In this document: in pieces, positions 43,302 to 53,263 of the stretch
Position numbering within the stretch: the first letter of the stretch is position 1
How the letters are laid out: every line of letters begins with the position of its first letter
Assembly: GCF_008973465.1 (NCBI RefSeq)
Contig: NZ_WBXN01000004.1
Coordinates: forward strand, 558,001-622,000
Reading direction: 5' to 3'
DNA from: Streptomyces sp. SS1-1
GTDB lineage: Bacteria > Actinomycetota > Actinomycetes > Streptomycetales > Streptomycetaceae
Length of the DNA: 64,000 nt
The notes under the pieces: model-generated
Database searches by the model: none
Seen by the model: the letters and a program-made list of their open reading frames with translations, nothing else
What the model was told of the DNA's origin: nothing
Position numbers and translations under genes: made by a program

Positions 43302-44801
43302 CTAGGACCGCGCGAACCGGTCGCGCAGTTCCCGCTTGAGGATCTTGCCGCTGGCGTTGCGCGGGAGCCCTTCCACGAACACCACCCGCTTCGGGGCCTT
43401 GAAGTGGGCGAGCTTCTCGCGCGCGTGCTCGATCAGCTCCGCCTCGGTGACCTCGCCGCGCGGCACGACGACGGCGGTGACCGCCTCGATCCACCGGTCG
43501 TCCGGCAGCCCGATCACGGCGGCCTCGGCGACGCCCTCGTGGGTGTAGAGGGCGTCCTCGACCTGCCGTGAGGCGACGAGGACGCCACCGGAGTTGATGA
43601 CGTCCTTGACCCGGTCGACGATCGTGAAGTAGCCGTGCGCGTCGCGCACCGCTAGGTCGCCGGAGCGGAACCAGCCGTCCCGGAAGGCCGCGGCGGTCTC
43701 CTCGGGCTTGTCCCAGTAGCCCTCGCAGAGCTGCGGGGAGCGGTACACGATCTCGCCGGGCGTGCCGTCGGGGACGTCCTTGCCGTCCTCGTCGACCACG
43801 CGGGCGTCCACGAACAGCACGGGCCTGCCGCAGGAGTCCATCCGGCCCTTGTGCTCGTCCGGCGCGAGGACGGTGGCGAGGGGGCCGATCTCGCTCTGTC
43901 CGAAGCAGTTGTAGAAGCCCAGCTCCGGGAGCCGCTCGCGCAGCCGCTCCAGGACGGGCACCGGCATGATCGAGGCGCCGTAGTAGGCCTTGCGCAGCCC
44001 GCTCAGGTCGCGGTCGGCGAAGTCGTCGCGGCCCGCGAGGGCGATCCACACCGTGGGCGGGGCGAAGAGGCTGTCCGCCCGGCCGGCCTCGATCAGGTCC
44101 AGGAGCCGGTCGCCGTCGGGGGCGTCCAGGATGATGTTGGTGGCGCCGACCGCGAGGTAGGGCACCAGGAAGACGTGCATCTGCGCCGAGTGGTACAGCG
44201 GCAGGGAGTGCACGGGCCGGTCGCCCGCGCTGAGGTCGAGCGCGGTGATGGCGCTCAGGTACTCGTGGACCAGCGCGCGGTGCGTCATCATCGCGCCCTT
44301 CGGGAGGGCGGTCGTCCCGGAGGTGTAGAGGAGCTGGACCAGGTCCTCGGTGCGCGGCTCGGGGCCGTCGTAGGGTTCGGCGCCGGCGAGCCGGGCGAGG
44401 AGGGAGTCGTCGGCGTCGCGCAGCGCCAGGGTCCGGGTGCCCTCGGGCAGCCGGGCGGCGAGGGCGGGGTCGGCGAGGACCAGCGCGCTGCCGGACTGGT
44501 GCACGAGGTAGGCGAGGTCGTCGCCGGTCAGGTTCTGGTTGACCGGGACGTGGACGAGGCCCGCGCGGGCGCAGGCGAGGAAGCCGATCAGGTAGGCGTC
44601 CGAGTTGTGGCCGTAGGCGCCGACCCGGTCGCCGGGGGCGAGTCCCTGGCCGCGCAGGACGGTCGCCGCGCGCGAGACGGCGTCGTCGAGTTCGGCGTAC
44701 GTCCACGAGCGGTCGCCGTACTCCACGGCGATGCGTGCCGGGGTGCGGTGGGCGCTGCGCCGCAGCACCCCGTCAACCGTGCTGCCCTGTCCCTGCGTCA
44801 T
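43302..44801 (-). CDS. AMP-binding acyl-CoA synthetase
   Basis: A 499-residue ANL-superfamily ligase that activates a carboxylic acid to its CoA thioester. Visible motifs: LLYTSGTTALPKGAM (about 155-169), NCFGQSEIGP, YRSPQLCEGYWDKPE, WFRSGDLAVRD, DRVKDVINSGG and the catalytic Lys in NASGKILKREL. The acid is probably a fatty or aromatic acid. It ends directly against paaK, and is divergent from the acylase with 112 bases between starts. ATG at 44801. Confidence 0.92.
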   Translation of the reverse strand: MTQGQGSTVDGVLRRSAHRTPARIAVEYGDRSWTYAELDDAVSRAATVLRGQGLAPGDRVGAYGHNSDAYLIGFLACARAGLVHVPVNQNLTGDDLAYLVHQSGSALVLADPALAARLPEGTRTLALRDADDSLLARLAGAEPYDGPEPRTEDLVQLLYTSGTTALPKGAMMTHRALVHEYLSAITALDLSAGDRPVHSLPLYHSAQMHVFLVPYLAVGATNIILDAPDGDRLLDLIEAGRADSLFAPPTVWIALAGRDDFADRDLSGLRKAYYGASIMPVPVLERLRERLPELGFYNCFGQSEIGPLATVLAPDEHKGRMDSCGRPVLFVDARVVDEDGKDVPDGTPGEIVYRSPQLCEGYWDKPEETAAAFRDGWFRSGDLAVRDAHGYFTIVDRVKDVINSGGVLVASRQVEDALYTHEGVAEAAVIGLPDDRWIEAVTAVVVPRGEVTEAELIEHAREKLAHFKAPKRVVFVEGLPRNASGKILKRELRDRFARS

Positions 44802-44913
44802 GGCTCATGATCCTCGGTGCGGCCCCGGGGACAGGTCAAGCATCCGGGGGTCGTTTGCACCGACCAGTAGGTACGCTCAACCGCTCCTTCCCTCAACGAC
44901 GTCGGGAGGCACG

Positions 44914-47325
44914 ATGCGCACCACCCGTCTGAGACGACTGGCCGCCGCGGCCACCGTCCTGTTCACCGCCACCGCGGCCCTGCCGGCCGCCGCGGCCGAA
45001 CGGCCGGGCCGTCACGACCATCCCTCGCACGGCGGCCTGTCGGCCGAGATCCGCTACACCGAGTACGGCATCCCCCATATCGTCGCCAGGGACTACAAGT
45101 CCCTCGGTTTCGGCACCGGTTGGGCGCAGGCCGCCGACCAGGTGTGCACCCTCGCCGACGGGTTCCTGACCGTGCGCGGCGAGCGCTCCCGGTTCCTCGG
45201 CCCGGACGCGGCGACCGACTTCTCGCTGTCGTCGGCGGGCACGAACCTCTCCAGCGACCTGTACTTCCGCGGGGTGCGCCAGACGCGGACGGTCGAGAAG
45301 CTGCTCGCGCGGCCCGCGCCGCTCGGGCCGAGCCGTCAGGTCTCCGATCTGCTGCGCGGTTTCGCCTCCGGGTACAACGCGTGGCTGAGGCAGAACCGTG
45401 TCACCGACCCGGCCTGCAAGGGTGCGGCCTGGGTGCGGCCCGTGACCACGCTGGACGTGGCCGCCCGCTTCTACGCCTTCGCGGTGCTCGGCGGCCAGGG
45501 CGGCTCCGTCGACGACATCACCTCGGCCCGGCCGCCCACCGGTGCCGCGGGCGCCGAGAGCGCCGCGCCGGACGCCGACGCCGTGATCCGTGCCGTGCGG
45601 CAGCGGACCGCCGACGCGGCCATGGGATCGAACGCGGTGGCCTTCCGCGGCGACACCACGGCGAACGGCCGCGGTCTGCTGCTGGGCAATCCGCACTACC
45701 CGTGGCAGGGCGGGCGCCGCTTCTGGCAGGCGCAGCAGACCATACCCGGTGAACTGGACGTCGCGGGCGGGTCGTTGCTGGGGTCGCCGACGATCTCCAT
45801 CGGCTACAACGCGCATGTGGCGTGGAGCCACACCGTGTCGACGGGTGTGCCGTTCAGCCTGCACCAGCTCACGCTGGACCCGGCCGACCCGACCGTGTAC
45901 CTCGTGGACGGCCGGCGTGAGCGGATGACGAAGCGGACCGTGACGGTGGCGGTCAAGGGCGCCGCCCCGGTGACCCGTACGCAGTGGTGGACCCGGTACG
46001 GCCCCGTCGTGGCGGACCCCACCGGGAATCCGCCGCTGCCGTGGACGGCGACGACGGCGTTCGCGCTCAACGACCCGAACGCCGCGAACATGCGCTTCGC
46101 CGACACCTCACTGGGCTTCAGCAAGGCCAGGAGCACGGCCGACGTGCTCAAGTCGCTGTCCCGGCACCAGGGTCTGCCGTGGGTGAACACCATCGCCGCG
46201 GACTCCTCGGGGCACTCGCTGTTCAGCCAGTCGCAGGTGCTGCCCCGGATCACCGACGAGCTGGCGGCGCGCTGCTCCACCCCGCTGGGCCAGGCGACCT
46301 ACCCGGCGGCGGGCCTCGCGGTGCTCGACGGCTCGCGCGGTGACTGCGCGCTCGGCCGGGACGCCGACGCCGTCCAGCCGGGGACGTTCGGGCCGAAGCG
46401 TATGCCGACGCTGAAGGACGCGCCGTACGTGGAGAACTCCAACGACAGCGCCTGGCTCGCCAACGCGGACCGGCCGCTGACCGGGTACGAGCGGATCTTC
46501 GGCACGGTGGGCACCCAGCGTTCGCCGCGCACGCGCGGTGCCGTCGAGGACGTGGCGGCGATGGCGCGCAAGGGCTCGCTGACCGTACGGGACCTTCAGC
46601 GGCAGCAGTTCGCGAACCGGGTGCCCGCCGCGGATCTGGCGGCCGCCGACGTGGCGGAGGCGTGCGCCGCGCTGCCGGGCGGCACGGCGACGAGCGGCGA
46701 CGGCACGGCGGTCGACGTGTCGGCGGCCTGCCGGGTGCTCGCGAAGTGGGACCGCACCATGGACACCGGCAGCCGTGGCGCCCTGCTGTTCGACCGGTTC
46801 TGGCGGAAGTTCAACGCCACGGTGCCGGCGGCGGAGCGGTGGAAGGTGCCGTTCTCGGCGGCGGACCCGGTGCGCACGCCGAACACCCTCAACACCGGTG
46901 CGCCCGGGTTCGCGAGGGCGCTCGCGGACACGGTGGCCGAGCTGAGGGGCGCCGGCATCGCGCTGGACTCCCGGCTGGGCGACCACCAGTTCGTCGTACG
47001 GAACGGGCAGCGCATCGCCATTCCCGGCGGCACCGAGCAGCTCGGGGTGTGGAACAAGGTCGAGCCCGTGTGGAATCCGGCGCAGGGCGGCTACACGGAG
47101 GTGACGACCGGCTCCAGCCACATCCAGGCGGTCGGCTGGGACGGCAGCCGCTGCCCGGTGGCGCGGACGCTGCTGACGTACGCGCAGTCGTCGAACCCGA
47201 AGTCGCCGCACTACAGCGACCAGACCCGGCTGTTCTCCGGTGAGAAGTGGGTGACGGCCAGGTTCTGCGAGAAGGACGTGCTGGCGTCTCCCGCGCTGCG
47301 GATCGTGCGGGTGCGCGAGCGCTGA
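44914..47325 (+). CDS. Secreted penicillin acylase-family enzyme (AHL/cyclic lipopeptide acylase-like)
   Basis: An 803-residue Ntn-hydrolase precursor. Signal peptide 1-28 (LAAAATVLFTATAALPAAAA). The alpha chain (about 40-235) precedes the self-cleavage site at MGSN (about 236-239), where Ser becomes the N-terminal nucleophile of the beta chain. GNPHYPWQG, SHTVSTGVPF and NSNDSAWLAN are family signatures. Length and layout match Streptomyces AhlM, which removes acyl chains from N-acyl homoserine lactones, and aculeacin A acylase. Quorum quenching or lipopeptide hydrolysis are the likely roles. GGGAGG lies 6 bases before the ATG. Confidence 0.92.
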   Translation: MRTTRLRRLAAAATVLFTATAALPAAAAERPGRHDHPSHGGLSAEIRYTEYGIPHIVARDYKSLGFGTGWAQAADQVCTLADGFLTVRGERSRFLGPDAATDFSLSSAGTNLSSDLYFRGVRQTRTVEKLLARPAPLGPSRQVSDLLRGFASGYNAWLRQNRVTDPACKGAAWVRPVTTLDVAARFYAFAVLGGQGGSVDDITSARPPTGAAGAESAAPDADAVIRAVRQRTADAAMGSNAVAFRGDTTANGRGLLLGNPHYPWQGGRRFWQAQQTIPGELDVAGGSLLGSPTISIGYNAHVAWSHTVSTGVPFSLHQLTLDPADPTVYLVDGRRERMTKRTVTVAVKGAAPVTRTQWWTRYGPVVADPTGNPPLPWTATTAFALNDPNAANMRFADTSLGFSKARSTADVLKSLSRHQGLPWVNTIAADSSGHSLFSQSQVLPRITDELAARCSTPLGQATYPAAGLAVLDGSRGDCALGRDADAVQPGTFGPKRMPTLKDAPYVENSNDSAWLANADRPLTGYERIFGTVGTQRSPRTRGAVEDVAAMARKGSLTVRDLQRQQFANRVPAADLAAADVAEACAALPGGTATSGDGTAVDVSAACRVLAKWDRTMDTGSRGALLFDRFWRKFNATVPAAERWKVPFSAADPVRTPNTLNTGAPGFARALADTVAELRGAGIALDSRLGDHQFVVRNGQRIAIPGGTEQLGVWNKVEPVWNPAQGGYTEVTTGSSHIQAVGWDGSRCPVARTLLTYAQSSNPKSPHYSDQTRLFSGEKWVTARFCEKDVLASPALRIVRVRER

Positions 47326-47330
47326 GCGGT

Positions 47331-47375
47331 CACGGCCCCGCCGCGCGTCCTCGCCGGGCGCGGGGCGGGGCCGTG
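47331..47375 (+). terminator. Terminator of the acylase gene
   Basis: CACGGCCCCGCC (47331-47342) pairs perfectly with GGCGGGGCCGTG (47364-47375), starting 5 bases past the stop codon. The rest of the gap to 47597 is without a gene and probably holds the promoter of the serine hydrolase. Confidence 0.75.
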
Positions 47376-47597
47376 CCGTCTCACACGGGCCGGGCACGGC
47401 CCCGCCGGTACGGGTCGTACAACCGCCGTTCGCCGCATGGGGTCGGACGACGGACGGCCTTTCCCGATGCATCGGCAGATCATGTGCGAGTCATGGAATG
47501 GGCGCACACCGTTGACATGACCCCGTTCTGACAGGAAAGTTTCACCCGGCACGGCGATCACGAAAGATAGTTTCAGCCGGACGGTGGGAGGATCTCG

Positions 47598-49364
47598 GTG
47601 ACGGACGACAACGCGGGCATGACACGACGTCAACTCGGCAGGGGCGTCATGGCCCTGGGCGGCGCCCTCGCGCTCGCCCCTCTCCCGGCCGTCCCCGCGG
47701 CCGCCGCGACCGGCCGCGCCGGCACCCTGCGGCACGGCTCCCCGGAGCGCGCCGGCCTCCTCTCCTCCGCGCTGCGCCGGCTCGTCACCGACGCCGAGGC
47801 GTTCCTCGGCCCCTCCCCGCAGCACCCTTGGTACGCGGGCGCGGTCCTGCTGGCCGGGCGCGGCGGCACGGTCGCCCTGCACGAGCCGATCGGCATGGCG
47901 GTGCGCTACCAGGCGTACGACGAGACGACCGACACCGGCGTGGAGTTCCCCGCCGACCAGCAGATACCGATGGCCGAGGACACAGTCTTCGACCTGGCCT
48001 CGGTCTCCAAGCTCTTCACCTCGATCCTCGCCGTCCAGCAGATCGAGCGCGGCAGGCTCGGCCTGGAGGCCACAGTCGCCTCCTACCTCCCGGACTTCGG
48101 GCGGGCCGGCAAGCAGGACATCACGATCCGTCAGCTCCTCACCCACACCTCGGGGTTCCGGGCCTGGATCCCGCTCTACAGCGCGCCCACCCACGAGGGG
48201 AGGCTCCAGCTCATCTGGGACGAGGCGCCGCTGAACCCGCCCGGCAGCACCTACCTCTACTCGGACCTGAACCTGATCTCCCTCCAGCTGGTCCTGGAGA
48301 AGATCACCGGGCGTGCCCTGGACACCCTGCTCCACGACGAGATCACCGGCCCGCTCGGGATGGAGCACACCCGCTACAACCCGCCCGCCTCCTGGAAGCC
48401 GCGGATCGCGGCGACCGAGGACGCCCGCACCCCCTGGTCCGGTCTGGACCGCGGGCTGGTGTGGGGCGAGGTGCACGACGAGAACGCCTTCAGCCTGGGC
48501 GGCGTCGCGGGCCACGCCGGGGTGTTCTCCACCGCCTGGGACCTCGCGGTCCTCGGCCGGACCCTGCTCAACGGCGGCTCCTACGGCCGGGCGCGCATCC
48601 TCACGCCGGACTCCGTGGAGCTGATGTTCACGGACTTCAACACCGCGTTCCCGGGGGACGAGCACGGGCTCGGCTTCGAGCTCTACCAGCACTGGTACAT
48701 GGGCGCCATGGCCACCCCGCGCACGGCCGGCCACACCGGGTTCACGGGCACCTCGCTGGTCCTCGACCCGACGACCGACTCGTTCCTCGTCGTCCTCGGC
48801 AACTCCGTGCACCCGGTGCGTAGTTGGCGGTCGGGGTCGGCGCCCCGGGTGGCCGCGGGCAACAACATGGCGCGCGCGGTGCCGGTGCGCCCGGCGCACG
48901 GCCGTACCGCGTGGTTCTCGGGCATGGCCAGCGCCACGACCGCCACCCTCGCGCTCCCCGCGCTCGACACCGCGCGCGGCGCCGCACGGCTGACCTGTGC
49001 CGTGTGGTGGGACACCGAGCCGGCGGCGGACGTCCTCGCGCTGGAGGCGTCCACCGACGAGGGCGCCACCTGGGAGCCGCTGCCCTTCACGACCGCGCGC
49101 AAGGGCGACGGGGACGAGGAGCACCCGGCGGGCACGGCCACCGGGTGGTCGGGGCGGGCCTGGCACCGGCTGACCGCGCCGCTGCCCGCCGACCCCGCGC
49201 TGCGGGTGCGCTGGCGCTACACCACCGACCGGCTCTACGTGGGCCGGGGCGCGTACGTGGACGGGCTGCGGGTCGAGAGAGCCCACCGGGTCCTGTTCGA
49301 CGAGTCGCGGCCCGCGGACGCCGCCCGGCTGACGGCCAACGGCTGGACGGCGTCCGCGGACTGA
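47598..49364 (+). CDS. Tat-exported serine hydrolase of the beta-lactamase/class C esterase fold
   Basis: A 588-residue enzyme. A Tat-type signal (TRRQLGRGVMALGG, then an Ala-rich core) spans about 8-38. The catalytic domain (about 45-400) has the SxxK motif SVSK (about 136), the second element YSDLN (about 224) and HTGFTG (about 382) in place of KTG. The last 160 residues form a beta-rich domain with visible immune/health-type folds such as LTCAVWWDTEP and LRVRWRYTTD, perhaps for binding. It may be a D-alanyl-D-alanine peptidase or esterase. GTG at 47598 follows GGGAGG. Confidence 0.88.
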   Translation: MTDDNAGMTRRQLGRGVMALGGALALAPLPAVPAAAATGRAGTLRHGSPERAGLLSSALRRLVTDAEAFLGPSPQHPWYAGAVLLAGRGGTVALHEPIGMAVRYQAYDETTDTGVEFPADQQIPMAEDTVFDLASVSKLFTSILAVQQIERGRLGLEATVASYLPDFGRAGKQDITIRQLLTHTSGFRAWIPLYSAPTHEGRLQLIWDEAPLNPPGSTYLYSDLNLISLQLVLEKITGRALDTLLHDEITGPLGMEHTRYNPPASWKPRIAATEDARTPWSGLDRGLVWGEVHDENAFSLGGVAGHAGVFSTAWDLAVLGRTLLNGGSYGRARILTPDSVELMFTDFNTAFPGDEHGLGFELYQHWYMGAMATPRTAGHTGFTGTSLVLDPTTDSFLVVLGNSVHPVRSWRSGSAPRVAAGNNMARAVPVRPAHGRTAWFSGMASATTATLALPALDTARGAARLTCAVWWDTEPAADVLALEASTDEGATWEPLPFTTARKGDGDEEHPAGTATGWSGRAWHRLTAPLPADPALRVRWRYTTDRLYVGRGAYVDGLRVERAHRVLFDESRPADAARLTANGWTASAD

Positions 49365-49371
49365 CGCACCC

Positions 49372-50951
49372 TCACGAACCGTCGCCGGCCTCCAGCACGG
49401 CCATCGCCGCGTTGTGCCCCGGCACCCCGCTCACCCCTCCCCCGCGCACGGCGCCCGCCCCGCACAGCAGGACGTTCGCGTGGCGGGTCTCCACACCCCA
49501 GCGGCCGGTCGACTCGTCGGCGTACGGCCAGGACAGGTCCCGGTGGAAGATGTTGCCGCCGGGCAGGCGCAGGTCGCGTTCCAGGTCGAGGGGCGTCTTG
49601 GCCTCGATGCAGGGGCGTCCGTCGGCGTCGGTCGCCAGGCAGTCGGCGAGCGGTTCGGCGAGGTGGGCGTCCAGCTGGGCCAGCGTGGACTTCAGCAGGT
49701 CCTCGCGGACCGCGTCGTTGTCCCGCTCGAACAGCCGGGCGGGGGTGTGCAGGCCGAACAGGGTGAGCGTCTGGTAGCCCCGCTCGACGAGGTCGGGGCC
49801 GAGGATCGTCGGGTCCGTCAGCGAGTGGCAGTAGATCTCGGACGGCGGCGCGGTGGGGAGTTCCCCGCGGCGGCCTGGGCGTGGGCGGCGGCGAGCTGGC
49901 CGTAGCCCTCGGCGATGTGGAAGGTGCCGGAGAACGCCTCACGGGGGTCGACGGAGGTGTCGCGCAGCCGGGGCAGCCGCTTGAGCAGCATGTTGACCTT
50001 CAGCTGGGCGCCCTCGGCGGGCTCCGGGGCCGGGTCGCCGGTGAGGGCGGCCAGTTCCCGCGGGGAGGCGTTCACCAGGACGTGGCGGGCGGCGGCGACG
50101 CCCTCGCCGTCGGCGGTGCGGTAGGTGACCTCGGCGGTGCGCCCGTCGGTGTCGACGCGGACGGCCTCGTGGCCGGTGACCAGGTCCGCTCCGGCCGCGC
50201 GGGCCGCCTCGGCGAGGGCGTCGGTGAGCGCGCCCATGCCGCCGACGGGGACGTCCCAGTCGCCGGTGCCGCCGCCGATCACGTGGTAGAGGAAGCAGCG
50301 GTTCTGCTTCAGCGAGGGGTCGTGGGCGTCGGCGAACGTGCCGATCAGGGCGTCCGTGAGGACGACGCCCCGCACCAGGTCGTCGGTGAACCGTTCCTCG
50401 ATGGCGACTCCGACCGGCTCCTCGAAAAGCATCCGCCAGGCGTCGTCGTCCGCTACCCGCCGGCGCAGCTCGTCCCGGCTCGGCAGGGGTTCGGTGAGGG
50501 TGGGGAACACACGCCGGGCGACCTCGCCGGTCAGGCCGTAGAAGCGCTGCCACGCCTCGTACTCGCGGTCGCCGCCGGTCAGCCGGGCGAACGCCTCCCG
50601 GGTGCGCTCCGGTCCGCCGCCGACCAGCAGCCCGGTCGGCCGTCCGTCCCGCTCCACCGGCGTGTACGAGGAGACGTCCCGCTTGCGGACCCGGAAGCTC
50701 AGCCCGAGATCCCGGACGATCTTGTCGGGCAGCAGGCTGACCAGGTACGAGTAGCGCGAGAGCCGGGCGTCCACCCCGGCGAAGGGGCGCGTGGACACGG
50801 CGGCCCCGCCCGTGGTCCCCAGCCGCTCCAGCACCAGCACGGACCGTCCGGCCCGGGCCAGATAGGCGGCGGCGACCAGGCCGTTGTGTCCCCCGCCGAC
50901 GATCACGGCGTCGTAGGTGCGCTGTCCCGGGCGTGCGTCGTGTGCAGGCAT
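49372..50951 (-). pseudogene. Phytoene desaturase-family FAD oxidoreductase with a one-base frameshift
   Basis: From ATG at 50951 the first frame encodes a FAD-dependent oxidoreductase: YDAVIVGGGHNGLVAAAYLA (GxGxxG, near residue 15), then VGGMGALTDALAEAAR and LVNASPRELAAL. After AAHAQAAAG the reading frame breaks near the C run at 49863-49866. The expected continuation, ELPTAPPSEIYCHS through GVETRHANVLLCGAGA to the stop at 49372, is in the next frame. The total length 1580 is one base short of 527 codons. A single extra base would restore the gene. Unrestored, the protein stops at 49818 without its FAD-binding C-terminus. True mutation or sequencing error is open. Confidence 0.8.
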
Positions 50952-51003
50952 GGTCCTTCGTAACACGGGGTGATCCACTGCGGCCAGAGCAGGGGCGCCC
51001 GGG

Positions 51004-53208
51004 TCAGCGGCCCTCGGCCACCCGCTGCCGCCGCAGCGCCACCCGGCGGTACAGCTCGGCCGCCTCGGCGGCGTGGCCGAGCTGGTCCAGGCAGTGGGCC
51101 TCGTCGGTGCGGCTGGCGAGGGTGTCGGGGTGACCGGCGCCCAGGACGCGTTCCCGGGCGGCGGCCACCCGGCGGTACTCGGACAGCGCGTCCGCCCAGC
51201 GGCCCAGCCAGCCGAGGCCCACGGCGACCTCGCGGCGGCTGACCAGGGTGTCCGGGTGGTCGGCGCCGAGGACGCGCTCGCGGATCGCGCACACGTCGCG
51301 GGCCTCGGCGAGCGCCTCCTCCCAGCGGCCCAGCCGGCCCAGGTTGACGCCGAGGCCGTGGCGGGCGCGCAGGGTCTCCGGGTGGGCGGGGCCGTGCACC
51401 CGGGTGCGGTCGTCGACGAGGGCGCGGTACAGCTGGAACGCCTCCGCGCCGCGGCCGAGCCGGCCGAGGCTGATGCCGACCTCGTAGCGGGCGGCGAGGG
51501 TGTCCGGGTGGTCCGGGCCGAGGACGTGGGCGCGGGCGTCGGCGACCTCGCGGTACGTCTGGAGCGCCTCCGTCCAGCGCCCCAACTGGCCCAGCGCGTA
51601 GGCGACCTCGTAGCGGGTGACCAGGGTGTCGGGGTGGTGCGGGCCGAGGACACGGGCGCGGGCGGCGGCCACCTCCTCGGCCATCCGGTGAGAGTCCTCG
51701 GGGCGGCCGAGTCTGCTGAGGTTGAACGCGAGGTTGTGGCGGCAGCGCAGGGTGTCGGGGTGGTCGGCGCCCATCGCGCGCTCCCGGTCGGCCAGGACGG
51801 ACGTGTACACCTGGTGGGCGTCGACGTGCCGGCCCAACTGGCCCAGGACGTACGCCATCTCCTGGCGTGCGGCGAGCGTGTCGGGGTGGTCCGGGCCGAG
51901 CGCGAGGCTGCGGGAGCGGGCGACGTGCTTGTACTCGCGCAGCGCGTCGGCGGCACGGCCGGTCCGGCTGAGGGCGAAGGCGAGTTCGTAGCGGCTGGCG
52001 AGGGTGTCGGGGTGGTCGGGGCCGAGGAGGTGCTCGCGTTCGGCGGCCACCGCCCGGTGCGTCTCGCGGGCCTCCGTCCAGCGGCCGAGGCGGCCGAGGC
52101 TCAGCCCCGCGCCGTGCCGGCCGGCCAGGGCGGTGAGCGCGGCGGCCGTGGGAACGGGCTCGGCGCCGGACGGCCGGGGGACTGCGCCGGTGAGGCCGGC
52201 CGCGGCGTCGGGCGGTGTGCTGCGCGGTCCGGTGCCGGTGGCCTTGTGGCCGGTGGTCATGCCCCGGGTCCAGGACGGCAGGCGGGGGGCGCGGCCGGCG
52301 GGCCGCCCGGGCCCGGTCGCCGGCCGTGCGGTCACCACCGTGGGCACGTACGCGGGCGTGGTGCGGCCGAGGCTGATCCGGCGGCCCAGTTCGCGTCCGT
52401 CGTGCGGGCGTTCCTCGGGGCGTTTGGCGAGCAGGTCCAGGATGACCCGCTCCAAGTACTCGGGGAGGTCGGCGCGGTGGCCGCGCGGCGGCCGGGGCGG
52501 GGTGTCGCGGTGGCCGACGAGGACCGCCCAGGGGTCGTCGAGGTCGAACGGCGGGACGCCGGTGGCGATCTCGTACAGCACACAGCCCAGCGAGTACAGG
52601 TCGCTGCGCTGGTCGACCTCCTCTCCGCCGATCTGCTCCGGGGACATGTAGTGGGGGGTGCCCATCGCCACGTTCGTGCCGGTGAGCCGGGAGGTGAACC
52701 CGATGTCGTGGGCGAGGCGCGCTATGCCGAAGTCACAGATCTTCACGGTGCCGTCGGCCACGCGCATGATGTTCGCCGGCTTCAGGTCGCGGTGCACGAT
52801 GCCCTGCTGATGGGTGTAGGCGAGGGCGGCGGCGACCTGCTCGGCGATGTCGACGACGTCGGCGACGGGCAGCGGGTGGTGCTTGTTGTCCTCCAGGAGC
52901 TGGCTGAGGTTGCGGCCCTCCAGCAGCTCCATCACCAGGAACAGCACCCCGTCGGACTCCCCGAAGTCATGGACGACGGTGACCCCGCGGTGCTGGAGCG
53001 CCGCCGCGACCCGGGCCTCCCTGCGGAACCGCTCCCGCAGGACCCGCATGAACGACGGGTCGTGGTGCGGCCCCAGCGGATTGAGGCACTTGACGGCGAC
53101 CCGCCGGCCCAGTGACTCGTCCCATGCCTTCCAGACCTCGCCCATACCGCCCCGCCCGATCGGTTCGAGCAGCCGGTACCGGCCCTGGATCAGCCTGCTT
53201 TCCCCCAT
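51004..53208 (-). CDS. Serine/threonine protein kinase with C-terminal TPR repeats
   Basis: A 734-residue protein. Kinase domain about 10-275: IGRGGMGEVWKAWD, catalytic Lys in VAVKCL, HRDLKPANIM, DFGIAR, SPEQ. A low-complexity linker (about 290-370) follows. The C-terminal 350 residues hold about nine 42-residue repeats of kinesin-light-chain type, each ending near GPDHPDTLASRYELAF-like blocks (eight clear copies of HPDTL or HPETL). No membrane segment is seen, so it is cytosolic. The repeats probably bind a partner protein. ATG at 53208 lies just before MGESRLIQGRYRLLEPIG. Confidence 0.92.
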   Translation of the reverse strand: MGESRLIQGRYRLLEPIGRGGMGEVWKAWDESLGRRVAVKCLNPLGPHHDPSFMRVLRERFRREARVAAALQHRGVTVVHDFGESDGVLFLVMELLEGRNLSQLLEDNKHHPLPVADVVDIAEQVAAALAYTHQQGIVHRDLKPANIMRVADGTVKICDFGIARLAHDIGFTSRLTGTNVAMGTPHYMSPEQIGGEEVDQRSDLYSLGCVLYEIATGVPPFDLDDPWAVLVGHRDTPPRPPRGHRADLPEYLERVILDLLAKRPEERPHDGRELGRRISLGRTTPAYVPTVVTARPATGPGRPAGRAPRLPSWTRGMTTGHKATGTGPRSTPPDAAAGLTGAVPRPSGAEPVPTAAALTALAGRHGAGLSLGRLGRWTEARETHRAVAAEREHLLGPDHPDTLASRYELAFALSRTGRAADALREYKHVARSRSLALGPDHPDTLAARQEMAYVLGQLGRHVDAHQVYTSVLADRERAMGADHPDTLRCRHNLAFNLSRLGRPEDSHRMAEEVAAARARVLGPHHPDTLVTRYEVAYALGQLGRWTEALQTYREVADARAHVLGPDHPDTLAARYEVGISLGRLGRGAEAFQLYRALVDDRTRVHGPAHPETLRARHGLGVNLGRLGRWEEALAEARDVCAIRERVLGADHPDTLVSRREVAVGLGWLGRWADALSEYRRVAAARERVLGAGHPDTLASRTDEAHCLDQLGHAAEAAELYRRVALRRQRVAEGR

Positions 53209-53263
53209 CTGCCGCGCTCGCCCCCCGTGTGGTCCGCCCTTCCGGCTCGTCCAGTATGGCGGG

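Noticed and set aside
41994..49364. A biosynthetic cluster of ligases, acylase and hydrolase
   Set aside because: No synthase, carrier protein, tailoring enzyme or cluster regulator is present and the genes are on different strands; they look like separate units.
51004..52110. About 126-base periodic repeats that could look like a CRISPR or satellite array
   Set aside because: They are in frame and encode 42-residue TPR units of the kinase; they are not identical short repeats with unique spacers.
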